From assembly GCF_042681825.1 (NCBI RefSeq), contig NZ_JBHUGH010000006.1, forward strand, positions 231,780 to 295,779: DNA of 64,000 nt. The letters are read 5' to 3'. Origin of the DNA: Halodurantibacterium flavum (lineage in GTDB: Bacteria > Pseudomonadota > Alphaproteobacteria > Rhodobacterales > Rhodobacteraceae). Both the position numbers and the translations under genes were made by a program. Below the pieces are notes generated by a model. That model was not told the DNA's origin. It did not search any database and was given only the letters and a program-made list of their open reading frames with translations. The first letter of the stretch is position 1. Each line of letters starts with the position of its first letter. Shown one piece after another: positions 12,707-21,853 of the stretch.

Positions 12707-13823
12707 GTTGAAGACCGTTCATGTTGTTTTTGAATCGCCGCAGGCGCGATCGTCCGGCGCGGCCCTGCGCAACCGGGCGCTGGGATCTAGCCTTTCGCGC
12801 CTTGGTCCGTCCAGCCTTATTGCGGTGCAGGATCATTTTGCCGGCGGCAACGGGCGCCCCGAGCGCAAAGCCTCTCGGATCGAGGCGCGGATACCGGCCG
12901 AGGTCATCAAGAGCGTCCTGCACGCCGTCGCGGCGCAGGCACCCGATGCGGTCATCATCGACGGGATCTATCTGGGCGATGTGGCCCATGCGCTGGTCGA
13001 GGCTGGGCATCGCGTGATCCTCGACATGCACAATATCGAAAGCGCGTTGCAGCAGGAAATCGACCTCGCCCGCCGCGGATGGATCGCACGGCTTTTCTAC
13101 CGCAACCGGTGGAAACAGGGGCGCGACGCCGAAGGCGCGCTTGCCAAACGGGTGGCGGGGGTCTGGCTCTGCTCCGCGCAAGACGCGGATATTCTGCGGC
13201 GGATCGCGCCGGATCATGCGCCGATTGCGGTCGTTCCGAACCCGGTGCCGGAGTGGTGTCAGGCGGCGGACCCCGCGCCTGCAGCGCAGAGCGGTGCGAA
13301 TGCGATCTTTGTCGGTCACCTCGGTTATCGGCCGAACGACCGCGCCGCACGACGGCTGATCCGGCAGATCCAGCCGATTCTGCGCGCGCGGCTGCCGGAC
13401 TTTTCGCTGACGATCTGCGGCCGCAGCCCTGGGCGCCGCCTGCGCGCCATGGGGGCGGGGCAGGCGGGGGTCGAGCTTGTGGCGGACCCGCCCGATCTTG
13501 CACCGTTCTACAGCCGGGCTGCGATGACCCTGATCCCGCTGACCGAAGGCGGCGGCACGCGGCTCAAGGTACTGGAGGCGCTGGCGCTGGGTGTGCCGGT
13601 CATCGCCACGGCCAAGGCCGTCGAGGGGATCGCCGTCGTGGATCAGGAAACCTTCCTCGCCGCCGAGACGGATGAGGATTTTGCTCGCGCCGCCGAGCGC
13701 CTCGCCAGGGACGACGCGTTGCGTGCCGCACTGGCCAGACGGGGCTACGACTTCGTTGCAGCCCATCATATGGCCCCGGCGATCGACCAGGCGGTGGCGG
13801 CGGGGCTTGGGCAACCGGGCTGA
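12681..13823 (+). CDS. Glycosyltransferase family 4 protein
   Basis: A GT-B fold glycosyltransferase. The C-terminal nucleotide-sugar domain is clear: FVGHLGYRPNDRAARRLI, then EGGGTRLKVLEALALGVPVIA with the conserved Glu positions of GT4. The N-terminal acceptor half contains LDMHNIESALQQE, usual in this subgroup. The ATG at 12681 gives 380 residues and makes the gene overlap the divergent glycosyltransferase by 26 bases; an in-frame TTG at 12708, after AGGGGCG, would remove the overlap and fits the family start (KTVHVVFE) better. The two divergent genes probably serve the same surface glycan. Confidence 0.85.
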   Translation: MILGIRGVTLKTVHVVFESPQARSSGAALRNRALGSSLSRLGPSSLIAVQDHFAGGNGRPERKASRIEARIPAEVIKSVLHAVAAQAPDAVIIDGIYLGDVAHALVEAGHRVILDMHNIESALQQEIDLARRGWIARLFYRNRWKQGRDAEGALAKRVAGVWLCSAQDADILRRIAPDHAPIAVVPNPVPEWCQAADPAPAAQSGANAIFVGHLGYRPNDRAARRLIRQIQPILRARLPDFSLTICGRSPGRRLRAMGAGQAGVELVADPPDLAPFYSRAAMTLIPLTEGGGTRLKVLEALALGVPVIATAKAVEGIAVVDQETFLAAETDEDFARAAERLARDDALRAALARRGYDFVAAHHMAPAIDQAVAAGLGQPG

Positions 13824-13989
13824 TGATTTGAAACGTAGCCCCGGGTCCGATGCGCATAGGGGCAGGTTTGGCGTCGACTTCGGGACGTGCCTTCCGGCGC
13901 CTGGAACCAAACGGGTTCCGCCGGAATCCTGGCTTGACCGGGGATAAACAGGTCCGTTTTTCGGGAAAGGAAGCCTCGGTCGCCTCCAA

Positions 13990-14066
13990 TGGTCGGGGCG
14001 AGAGGATTCGAACCTCCGGCCTACGGTACCCAAAACCGTCGCGCTACCAGGCTGCGCCACGCCCCG
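13990..14066 (-). tRNA. tRNA-Pro (UGG)
   Basis: A complete 77-base cloverleaf on the minus strand with encoded CCA. Acceptor CGGGGCG pairs with CGCCCCG. The anticodon stem ACGGT/ACCGT holds the loop TTTGGGT, giving anticodon TGG. The T-arm has the usual GGTTCGAATCC. Confidence 0.96.
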
Positions 14067-14204
14067 ACGCGCCTTCCTTATCCGCTGGGCCAGACATTGA
14101 AAAGGGGGCGCGACCCCGCCCCGGATTTTTCTGAGCGCGGGCGCAGGCCGATCGCGCCTCGCTTCTTGACTCCGCACCCGCCGCGAAGGATACAGCCAGT
14201 CGAT

Positions 14205-14288
14205 GCGGGCGTGGCGGAATGGTAGACGCGAGGGTCTCAAACACCCTTTCCTCACGGAGTGTCGGTTCGAGTCCGACCGCCCGCACCA
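14205..14288 (+). tRNA. tRNA-Leu (CAA)
   Basis: An 84-base type II tRNA with encoded CCA. Acceptor GCGGGCG pairs with CGCCCGC. The anticodon stem AGGGT/ACCCT holds CTCAAAC, anticodon CAA. A long variable arm (CCTCACGGAGT region) is present, as expected for leucine. Confidence 0.96.
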
Positions 14289-14510
14289 GTTTCAGCAGGA
14301 GGATCGAGATCGCCGGAAGGTGGGTTCCTGACGCGGGTTTTCGCGGCAGCGTCGCCTGAACTGGCTGCTTTGACGCCGGCTTGGCAAATTGCAGGACAAC
14401 CGCCCGAACAGGAGTAACGCTCACAACCGGTTGCCGCGTCCCGGATTGTGTCCTGACAACGGGTGTTTCGCCATGATTTACTTGAAAAATAGGACCTTAA
14501 GCAGGTCTCA

Positions 14511-14585
14511 TGGCTCCGGCGGTAGGGATCGAACCTACGACCAATTGATTAACAGTCAACTGCTCTACCGCTGAGCTACGCCGGA
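14511..14585 (-). tRNA. tRNA-Asn (GUU)
   Basis: A 75-base tRNA on the minus strand with encoded CCA and discriminator G. Acceptor TCCGGCG pairs with CGCCGGA. The anticodon loop CTGTTAA gives GTT. D-arm and T-arm sequences (AGCTCAGCGGTAGAGC, GGTTCGATCCC) are canonical. Confidence 0.96.
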
Positions 14586-14675
14586 ACACGGGGGCGATAT
14601 AGCAACCGATTCCGGGGGCGTCCAGAGGCAATTTGCAGAAAAGATGACAGCATCTGCGGGTAGGCCGTGCCAGGG

Positions 14676-15629
14676 TCATGGCCTGTGGAATCTCGCCTCC
14701 GGATGGGGCGCGGGATGACAGGCGACAAGACCCCTTTCGTGCAGGTCGATCAGGTGGGCCAGCACATTGCGTTCTGCCGCGGTAAAAAGGGCAGGGGCCA
14801 GATCGCTGCCATAGACCCTCTGCCGCAGCTCGGCCGGGGTCGCGCCTGCGGGCCCTGCGGCCAGAACGGCGGCGAGGATCGCCCTCTCACGCGAGCGGCG
14901 ATGGGCGACAAGCTCTGCCAGCCGGAATGCGGGATCATCGACCGCGTCGCCATGGCCGGGCCACAGCCGGCGCGGGCCGAGCGACATGATCCGCGAAAGC
15001 GAGGCCATATAGGCCCCCATGTCACCATCAGGCGGAGAGATCAGCGAGCTTGCCCAACCCATCACAAGATCGCCGGTAAAGATCTCGTCGCCCCATTGCA
15101 GGCAGATGTGGTTCCCGAAATGGCCCGGAGTCCAGAGCGCCCGCAGCACCCAGCCTGGCCCCGAGATTTCCTCTCCATCCCCCAGGCACCGATCGGGGAC
15201 AAAGCTGGCATCGACACCCTCGCCCCCGCCGATGCCCGCCTCGGCCAGATTTTGCATCAGCGGGCTGCGGCCCGAGGTCCAGTTGCCGAACGCAAGCACA
15301 GGCGCACCCGTCCGTTTCGAAAGCCCGCGGGCGAGCCCCGCGTGATCCAGATGGGCATGTGTGACCAGAATGTGGCTGACACGCTCATCCGGCCCCAGGG
15401 CACCCAGGATCGCGTCAAGATGCGCAGGCAGATCCGGGCCCGGGTCGATCACCGCAACCTGCCCCCGGCCAACCATATAGGTATTCGTGCCCGGCCCCGT
15501 CATGGGCGAGGGGTTCGGGGCACAGAGCAGGCGCAGGCCGGGGGCGATTTCACGCGCGGCGGTCACGGCTGCCCTTTCTTCCTGCGGGCGTGGCGGATAG
15601 GGTTCTGCAATGGTCTTCGGCTGGTTCAA
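14676..15629 (-). CDS. MBL-fold metallo-hydrolase (LACTB2-like)
   Basis: A 317-residue metallo-beta-lactamase fold protein. The metal-binding motif HAHLDHAG (HxHxDH) is present, with later ligands in TPGHFGNHICL and near LWPGHGDAV. After the hydrolase core, the last 60 residues form a small helical winged-helix-like tail (ELVAHRRSRERAILAAVLAAG), as in LACTB2-type proteins. Its start overlaps the start of the divergent EnvZ-like kinase gene by 20 bases. Substrate unknown; RNA or thioester hydrolysis has been shown for some relatives. Confidence 0.85.
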   Translation of the reverse strand: MNQPKTIAEPYPPRPQEERAAVTAAREIAPGLRLLCAPNPSPMTGPGTNTYMVGRGQVAVIDPGPDLPAHLDAILGALGPDERVSHILVTHAHLDHAGLARGLSKRTGAPVLAFGNWTSGRSPLMQNLAEAGIGGGEGVDASFVPDRCLGDGEEISGPGWVLRALWTPGHFGNHICLQWGDEIFTGDLVMGWASSLISPPDGDMGAYMASLSRIMSLGPRRLWPGHGDAVDDPAFRLAELVAHRRSRERAILAAVLAAGPAGATPAELRQRVYGSDLAPALFTAAERNVLAHLIDLHERGLVACHPAPHPEARFHRP

Positions 15630-16929
15630 ACGTACGATGCCCCGCGGTCTTTATGGCCGGGCGGCGCTTATCCTCATCGTGCCCATCGTCACGATCCAGC
15701 TCGTCGTGTCCATCACTTTCATCCAGCGCCATTTTGAGCGTGTGACGCAGCAGATGACTGCAAATATCGTGCTGGAACTGAACTATGTGCTGCGGCTGAT
15801 TGACGGGGCGGCCAGTGTCGAAGAGGCCCGGGAACGCCTCGAACCCCTCGCGGATCCGCTCGCGCTGCGGCTGGTCCTGCCGGCGCCCGTCCTGCGCGAG
15901 GATGCACGCCGCTTTTACGATCTTTCGGGGCGCCAGGTCATTGCCACGCTGCACCAGAGCCTGCCGAACACACGCGCAGTCGATCTTCTGGACGATCAGC
16001 GTCTGGTGCAGGTGCAGATCGACACGGATCTGGGGCTGCTGGAGGTCGGGCTGTCGCGTGGTCGCGTTTCGGCCAGCAATCCGCATCAGCTTCTGGTGTT
16101 GATGATCGTGACCGGGGTGCTGATGACCTTCATCGCCTATGTCTTTCTGCGCAACCAGATGCGCCCGATCCGCCAGCTTGCGGCAGCGGCAGAGGCGTTC
16201 GGCAAGGGCCGCTCCGTTGCCTATCGGCCACGCGGCGCGATCGAGGTGCGGGCCGCAGGCGCAGCATTTCTCGACATGCGGGCGCGGATCGAACGGGCGA
16301 TCGAACAGCGTACATTGATGCTCTCGGGCGTCAGCCACGACCTTCGCACACCGCTGACGCGGATGAAGCTGGGTCTCTCGATGCTCGACCCGTCCGAGGA
16401 TGTCGCGGCCCTGGAACAGGACGTGGCCGAGATGGAGCATCTTCTCGATGCCTTTCTCGCCTTTTCTCGGGGCGAGGCGCTGGACGATCCCGAAAGCTGC
16501 GATCCTGCGCAGATCCTCCATCGGGTGGTGGAAAAAGCGCAGCGGGCCGGGCAACCCGTGGCAATCGGACTGGTCGAGGGGCAGGGGCGGGCCATGCTGC
16601 GTCCCATGGCGGTAGAGCGTGCGCTGGAAAACCTGATCTCCAATGCAGTGCGCTATGGCTGTCGCGCCGAGGTCCATCTGACCGTGACCGACCGCGCAAT
16701 CCGCTACACGGTCGAGGATGACGGGCCGGGCATTCCCCCGGATCAGCGCAGCCTCGCGCTCCGCCCGTTCACGCGGCTTGATGAGGCGCGCAACCAGAAC
16801 AAGGGGTCGGGGGTGGGCCTCGGCCTGTCCATTGCGCTCGATGTGGCGCGGGGGCACGGCGGGACGCTCCGCCTTGGCCAGAGCGACCGGATGGGCGGGC
16901 TGCGGGCCGAACTGGTTCTGGCGCGCTGA
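15610..16929 (+). CDS. EnvZ-like sensor histidine kinase
   Basis: A membrane sensor kinase of 439 residues. Two transmembrane segments (AALILIVPIVTIQLVVSI and LLVLMIVTGVLMTFIAYVFL) flank a periplasmic region of about 120 residues. A HAMP linker follows, then the dimerisation box SGVSHDLRTPLTRMK with phospho-acceptor His243, and an ATPase domain with N-box ENLISNAVRYG, G1 DDGPGIP and G2 GSGVGLGLSI. This is the EnvZ arrangement. No response regulator is adjacent within the window, so its OmpR-type partner must lie elsewhere. Confidence 0.9.
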   Translation: MVFGWFKRTMPRGLYGRAALILIVPIVTIQLVVSITFIQRHFERVTQQMTANIVLELNYVLRLIDGAASVEEARERLEPLADPLALRLVLPAPVLREDARRFYDLSGRQVIATLHQSLPNTRAVDLLDDQRLVQVQIDTDLGLLEVGLSRGRVSASNPHQLLVLMIVTGVLMTFIAYVFLRNQMRPIRQLAAAAEAFGKGRSVAYRPRGAIEVRAAGAAFLDMRARIERAIEQRTLMLSGVSHDLRTPLTRMKLGLSMLDPSEDVAALEQDVAEMEHLLDAFLAFSRGEALDDPESCDPAQILHRVVEKAQRAGQPVAIGLVEGQGRAMLRPMAVERALENLISNAVRYGCRAEVHLTVTDRAIRYTVEDDGPGIPPDQRSLALRPFTRLDEARNQNKGSGVGLGLSIALDVARGHGGTLRLGQSDRMGGLRAELVLAR

Positions 16930-16952
16930 TCGGCCCCGGCCTTGTTCCGTCG

Positions 16953-17888
16953 TCAGGCCCAGGGCCCGCGATCCCGGCCGCGCTCACGCCCGGTTTGGGG
17001 AAATCGGCTCTGCCCCGCGGCCCGTTCCGGTGCCGTCGCGGGGCGAGCCTGTTCGCCGCCGGCCATCTGACGCAGGGCCGCGATCCGGTTCGCGGTGGCG
17101 GGATGGGTCGAAAACAGCTTGTCATGCGCATGGGCATGAAGCGGGTTGATGATGAACATATGTGCCGTTGCCGGGTTACGCTCGGCCGCCTGGTTGTCAA
17201 TCCGCTGCGCAAGCCCCTCGATCCGCCCCAGCGCGGAGGCGAGCCAGAGCGGCTGACGACAGATTTCCGCGCCGATGCGGTCCGCCTCATATTCCCGGGC
17301 GCGGCTGATCGCCATCTGCACCAGCGCCGCCGCAAGGGGCGCCAGGATCATCACCGCCAGCGTCCCGAGCATCCCCATGGGCCGGTCACGGCTGCCCCCG
17401 AAGAACAGCGCGAAATTGGCGAGCATCGAGATCGCACCGGCAAAGGTCGCGGTGATCGTCATGATCAGCGTGTCGCGGTTCTTGATATGCGCCAACTCAT
17501 GCGCCATCACGCCGGCCACCTCTTCGGCGGTCAGCTGCTGCAGCAGCCCGGTGGTGGCCGCAACGGCGGCATTTTCGGGGTTCCGCCCGGTCGCAAAGGC
17601 GTTCGGCTGCGGCGTGTCGATGATATATACGCGAGGCATCGGCAACTCGGCGTTCCGGGCCAGATCCCGGACCATCCGCCAAAGCTCGGGCGCGGTCCGT
17701 TCATCGACCTCGCGCGCGTTGTGCATCCGCAGCACCGCCTTGTCGGAATTGTATAGCGCAAAGAGGTTCATGCCCGCGGCAAAGACCAGGGCCATGATCA
17801 TCCCGCTCTGCCCGCCCAGCATGAGGCCGATCCCCATGAAAAGCGCCGTCATCGCCGCAAGCAGAAGTGCCGTCCGCGTATATCCCAT
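16953..17888 (-). CDS. htpX: Membrane zinc metalloprotease HtpX
   Basis: Inner-membrane M48 protease that degrades misfolded membrane proteins. The zinc motif HELAH is at residues 130-134 and the third ligand region EYEADRIGAEIC follows. Four hydrophobic segments are readable, two at the N terminus (LLLAAMTALFMGIGLMLGG and MIMALVFAAGMNLFAL) and two after the zinc motif. The upstream methionines were rejected because GGAGGCAGGT stands just before the ATG at 17888, giving the family start MGYTRTALLLAA. The last 30 residues are a low-complexity tail. Confidence 0.94.
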   Translation of the reverse strand: MGYTRTALLLAAMTALFMGIGLMLGGQSGMIMALVFAAGMNLFALYNSDKAVLRMHNAREVDERTAPELWRMVRDLARNAELPMPRVYIIDTPQPNAFATGRNPENAAVAATTGLLQQLTAEEVAGVMAHELAHIKNRDTLIMTITATFAGAISMLANFALFFGGSRDRPMGMLGTLAVMILAPLAAALVQMAISRAREYEADRIGAEICRQPLWLASALGRIEGLAQRIDNQAAERNPATAHMFIINPLHAHAHDKLFSTHPATANRIAALRQMAGGEQARPATAPERAAGQSRFPQTGRERGRDRGPWA

Positions 17889-18259
17889 ACCTGCCTCCAT
17901 GTTCATGATGGATATGGAGGGGGCAGCAACGGCTGGCAAGCCCGGCCCCGCCTGTCACAGTTCGCCGGGCGTCGCGTTTGGCAGAAGCGTCGTGGCCGTT
18001 GGTACAGGGTTGGTTGCTCGGCTTTCGCCTCTCGCGCATCCTTCGCAGACACGCGAAAGCGTGGTGAGCGGAATCGTCTGCCCATCCCCTATCCGGCACG
18101 AAAACGCCGTTTGCGGGAGGCGACGGCGTCTCGCTTCCTGCCGCTCGCCCCACTTGCCGCCCCCATCAAAACAAATCAAAAAAACCGCCGCCTTGCCCGC
18201 CTGCCAGACGCTCAGAAAACCGCTTGTTCTCACTTCCCTTGCCCCTTATACGGGTCGGC

Positions 18260-18349
18260 GGAGACGTGGCCGAGTGGTCGAAGGCACACCCCTGCTAAGG
18301 GTGCAGACGGGAAACCGTCTCGAGGGTTCGAATCCCTTCGTCTCCGCCA
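18260..18349 (+). tRNA. tRNA-Ser (GCU)
   Basis: A 90-base type II tRNA with encoded CCA and discriminator G. Acceptor GGAGACG pairs with CGTCTCC. The anticodon stem CACCC/GGGTG holds CTGCTAA, anticodon GCT. A long variable arm (GCAGACGGGAAACCGTCTC) is typical of serine. Confidence 0.97.
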
Positions 18350-18535
18350 CTTCCTTTGGACAGTATCGCGCAGATCCCTTTGTTTGATCGGCGTCGGCTG
18401 CATTCGTCGCGTTCTCGCCTGGGAATCCGCCATACATTTTGCGCTACGATATGCCATGCATCGCGCAAGCTTCAGCATGCGCACCGGAACCGTCCGATGG
18501 CCGTCAAGGCTCGCTCCGCTGTCGAGCTGTGCGGG

Positions 18536-18889
18536 ATGGCTCAAGCCATGGACCGCCGCAATGATCTTCTTCTTGTCACCGCTTTCGCCGACACACTTCG
18601 CGAAACACGTCAGGCGGCTAGCCTCGCGCAAGAGGATCTGGCGGAACGCGCTGATGTGTCAGCGCGCTTTATCTCGTTCCTGGAGACGGGAAAGCGCCAG
18701 CCCTCCTTGAGCGCAGCCCGGAGGCGATGGGCACCCGGGGAGTTCTCCAGCGGAGCGCATGTGATGTCGATCTTTCCAAGATATCCGTCGCGCACTGATC
18801 GACGTCGCCGGCGCAGCGGGGGACTTACCGATAAAGCAGCACGGGGATCTGGACCGCCTGCACCATGGCCGTGGTGGTCGAGCCGATGA
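18536..18889 (+). pseudogene. Broken XRE-type regulator behind tRNA-Ser
   Basis: Only the N-terminal helix-turn-helix is intact: FADTLRETRQAASLAQEDLA, then ERADVSARFISFLETGKRQPS, a clear Cro/C1 domain. After about residue 55 the similarity stops and the frame turns into Arg-rich sequence that runs into the 3' end of the convergent uspA gene, so the C-terminal helices are lost, probably by deletion or frameshift. Its position just after tRNA-Ser suggests debris of an element once integrated there. Function is unlikely. Confidence 0.5.
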
Positions 18890-19679
18890 TCAGGCTGCGG
18901 ATGCGGCTGTGGCCGTAGGCGCCCATCACCAGAAGGTCATGGCCCGCATCGGCGACCACGGATTGAAGCACATCTTCCGGTTCTCCCTCGACGATCCTGG
19001 CGCTGGTCTGCAGCCCGGCTGCGGAGAGGGTCAGGACGGCATCGTCCAGCCTGTCGCGCATCGCCACCCTGTCGCTGCCGGCGTAGAGCAGGGTGACCGC
19101 GAGGTCCCTGAACACCGGGCTTTGCGACATACGCTCGACCGCCTTCATCGCAGAAGGGCTGCCGTCATAGGCTACCAGCACCTTGCTGATCGGCCTGAAG
19201 GCCCGCGAGGCCACAAAGACCGGCACCTTCGACGTCCGCACGATGCGTTCAAGGTTGGAGCCCAGGTGTCCGGCCGCGAAATCAGCGGCCTCGCCGCGCT
19301 TGCCGATGACGATGGCCCGAAGATCAGGCTCCACGTCCCGCACGGCGTCCAGAATATCGCCCTTGCGGAGGTGAGCCCTGACCGTCCCGACATTCTCCGC
19401 CTGCAGGATCTGTTGCGCATCCTCCAGGATGGCACGGCCCTTGGTCATGGCAAGCCGCGCGCGTTGTTCGTCGGCGGCGGCCAGTTCCTCCAGAAGGGCG
19501 GACCGCGCGCCCAGCCGCAGCGATCCGGACAGATCCTGCCGGGCCGCGCCTTCACGCCGGCCAAGGACGTGCATGACGTCCACCGATGCCTTCAGGCGGC
19601 CGGCGATCCAGGCGGTGTGGTGGCAGACGCTTTCGGAATAGACCGATCCGTCCACCAGTGCGAGTATCTTGCTGGTCAT
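18825..19679 (-). CDS. Universal stress protein with two UspA domains
   Basis: A 284-residue protein with two UspA domains in tandem. The second ends with the ATP-binding G-x2-G-x9-GS motif (MGAYGHSRIRSLIIGSTT); the first has GKRGEAADFAAGHLGSNLER, a similar but looser version. The ATG at 19679 follows a GGGAGGA site and gives the family start (SKILALVDGS). It begins 11 bases after the SulP stop codon, so the two are an operon. UspA proteins next to SulP transporters are common and suggest regulation or stress linkage of anion or bicarbonate uptake. Confidence 0.9.
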   Translation of the reverse strand: MTSKILALVDGSVYSESVCHHTAWIAGRLKASVDVMHVLGRREGAARQDLSGSLRLGARSALLEELAAADEQRARLAMTKGRAILEDAQQILQAENVGTVRAHLRKGDILDAVRDVEPDLRAIVIGKRGEAADFAAGHLGSNLERIVRTSKVPVFVASRAFRPISKVLVAYDGSPSAMKAVERMSQSPVFRDLAVTLLYAGSDRVAMRDRLDDAVLTLSAAGLQTSARIVEGEPEDVLQSVVADAGHDLLVMGAYGHSRIRSLIIGSTTTAMVQAVQIPVLLYR

Positions 19680-19690
19680 TGTGTCCTCCC

Positions 19691-21187
19691 TCAATGCGCC
19701 ATCAGCTTGTCGAGCGCGCCGGGCTTGTCATGGATGGCCAGCTTGTCGACCAGCGTTTCCGATGCCTCGTTCATGCCGATCAACTGAACCTCGGCGCCCT
19801 CACGGCGGAACTTCAGGATCGCCATGTCCAGCGCCTGGACCGAGCTGATGTCCCATATATGTGCGCGGCTGACGTCGATGATGACCTTCTCGACGGCCTC
19901 CTTGAAGTCGAAGGCCGCGGCGAAATCCTCGGCCGATCCGTAGAAGAGCTGCCCCTCGACGACATAGGTCCGCGTCCGCCCGTCCCCGGACAGGGTGGAG
20001 CGGATGCGGAACAGTTGCGCGATCTTGGCGGCAAAGAAGATCCCCGACAGCATCACGCCGACCAGCACCCCGATGGCAAGGTTGTGCGTGTAGACCACTG
20101 TGACGACAGTCGCGATCATCACCACGGAGGACGACCGCGGATGCGTCCGCAGGTTCTTCAGCGACGACCAGCTGAACGTGCCGATCGACACCATGATCAT
20201 GATCGCCACCAGCGCCGGCATCGGGATGATCCCCACCAGATCGCCGAGCCCTACGACGAGGATCAGAAGCACGACGCCGGCCGTGAAGGCCGAGAGCCGC
20301 CCGCGCCCGCCGGACTTCACGTTGATGATCGACTGGCCGATCATCGCACAGCCCGCCATCCCGCCGATGAAGCCGGTCGCGGTATTGGCGATCCCCTGGC
20401 CGATGCATTCCTGGTTGCGGTCCGATTTGGTATCGGTCAGGTCGTCCACGATGTTCTGCGTCATCAGGCTTTCCAGCAGGCCCACGACCGCGATGGCGGC
20501 GGAATAAGGCAGGATGATCAGCAGCGTCTCGACCGTCAGCGGGATATCGGGAACGAGGAACACGGGCAATGTATCTGGCAACGCGCCCAGGTCGCCCACC
20601 GTCCGCACGTCCCAGCCCATCGCGACCACAAGCGCGGTCAAGGCGATGATCGTGACCAGGGGCGAAGGAACTGCGGTCGTCAGGCGCGGGAAGAGGTAGA
20701 TGACCGCAAGCCCCGCGGCGACAAGCGCCCAGGTCAGCCAGGTCACGCCGGGGGTGCCGAAATCGAGTTCCGGCAGCTGCGCCATGAAGATCAGGATCGC
20801 CAGCGCATTGACGAACCCGGTCATCACCGATTTCGACACATAGCGCATGAAGCGGCCCAGCTTCAGCAGCCCCGCGCCGATCTGCAAAAGGCCTGCCAGC
20901 ACGGTGGCGGCAAACAGGTATTCCAGCCCGTGGTCGCGCACGAGCGTGATCATCAGGACGGCCGTCGCCGCCGTCGCGGCCGAGATCATCCCGGGCCGCC
21001 CGCCGACAAAGGCGATCAGCACCGCGATGGAAAAGCTGGCGTAAAGCCCGACCTTGGGGTCCACGCCGGCGATGATGGAAAAGGCGATCGCCTCGGGGAT
21101 CAATGCCAGGGCGACGACAAGCCCCGACAGCAGATCGCCACGGATGTTGCCGAACCACTGGTTGCGGTATTCCGAGAGTGTAATCAT
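19691..21187 (-). CDS. SulP-family anion transporter with STAS domain
   Basis: A 498-residue membrane transporter. About 10-12 hydrophobic segments fill the first 390 residues, with the SulP markers VDPKVGLYASF and MAGCAMIGQSIINVKSGGRGR. A C-terminal STAS domain starts near residue 405 (FYGSAEDFAAAF, DVSRAHIWDISSVQALD) and has the anti-sigma-antagonist fold. Relatives move sulfate, bicarbonate or other anions; the substrate cannot be told from sequence. The length (498) is at the short end, typical of the BicA/DASS-like bacterial forms. Followed in operon by the UspA gene. Confidence 0.9.
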   Translation of the reverse strand: MITLSEYRNQWFGNIRGDLLSGLVVALALIPEAIAFSIIAGVDPKVGLYASFSIAVLIAFVGGRPGMISAATAATAVLMITLVRDHGLEYLFAATVLAGLLQIGAGLLKLGRFMRYVSKSVMTGFVNALAILIFMAQLPELDFGTPGVTWLTWALVAAGLAVIYLFPRLTTAVPSPLVTIIALTALVVAMGWDVRTVGDLGALPDTLPVFLVPDIPLTVETLLIILPYSAAIAVVGLLESLMTQNIVDDLTDTKSDRNQECIGQGIANTATGFIGGMAGCAMIGQSIINVKSGGRGRLSAFTAGVVLLILVVGLGDLVGIIPMPALVAIMIMVSIGTFSWSSLKNLRTHPRSSSVVMIATVVTVVYTHNLAIGVLVGVMLSGIFFAAKIAQLFRIRSTLSGDGRTRTYVVEGQLFYGSAEDFAAAFDFKEAVEKVIIDVSRAHIWDISSVQALDMAILKFRREGAEVQLIGMNEASETLVDKLAIHDKPGALDKLMAH

Positions 21188-21544
21188 GAACTGTCCAATG
21201 CCCCGCGTCGGGAGGTCTTTCGCAAGACGTTCCGGTGGTCCGTTCGGGGTTCTTCAAAGGATTGTCCGGCGGATCAGCGGCCGGAAGAGCCACCCGGAAT
21301 CTCACCGGGTCCTTGCGTTTGGCAATGTTCTAGACGGGGGCGGCGCCGAAGATCAACCTGCAAGATGCATTTGGGCCGGGCTTTGGCCAACGGTGACGAG
21401 CGGCTGCCAACCAGAAACATGCTGGCGCCCGTGACGGGTTCATCCTTGTCGGCTCCTCAGGGCCATTGCGGTCGGATTGCGGCGGGCCATCCCGACCGTG
21501 TCCAGGGGCCCGTCCTGTCTTCGTTTTCACCCTGCAGGATGCCA
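21188..21544. other. Gap of 357 bases, no gene seen
   Basis: Between the SulP start and the integrase remnant. No credible coding region in either direction; probably contains the SulP promoter and leftover island sequence. Confidence 0.4.
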
Positions 21545-21838
21545 CCGTTTTGGTCGAACTCGCCGAAGCTCTTCGCCTCCTTGATACGGCGCTTTTCGCG
21601 CTGCTTATCAATGGCTGGCGACCGTCCCTCGCTGATCGCTCGCTGGGTGTCCAGGCAGAGTTCCCGGCGCGCCAGCGAGATTCCATCTCGGTCATACTTG
21701 CTCAGGTAGACCGTCTCGCGTCGCCGATTCAGCCGACAGTCCAGCCTGAACGAAACGGTGCCGATGGCCCGACGCGCAATACATGCCGTCGGGATCCGTC
21801 ACCTTGCACGTTTTACTGTGGCGTGATTCCGTATACAT
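21545..21838 (-). pseudogene. Truncated, frameshifted tyrosine integrase at guaA 3' end
   Basis: Reading the minus strand from an ATG at 21838 gives KTCKVTDPDGMYCAS, then a frame change near 21767, then GTVSFRLDCRLNRRRETVYL, SKYDRDGISLARRELCLDTQ and RAISEGRSPAIDKQREKRRI up to KSFGEF. This is the N-terminal arm-binding domain (DUF4102 type) of prophage/island tyrosine recombinases, about 95 of the usual 400 residues; the catalytic domain is missing. Its start is 15 bases beyond the guaA stop codon. The 3' end of guaA is a well-known island attachment site, so this is a scar of a lost or decayed island. Confidence 0.75.
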
Positions 21839-21853
21839 CCGGACAGGCCAAGA

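Noticed and set aside
19586..21709. A 707-codon plus-strand frame across uspA, sulP and the integrase remnant
   Set aside because: Its translation is His/Asp/Arg-rich low-complexity text, typical of the antisense of membrane protein genes; the SulP and UspA genes on the other strand are clear.
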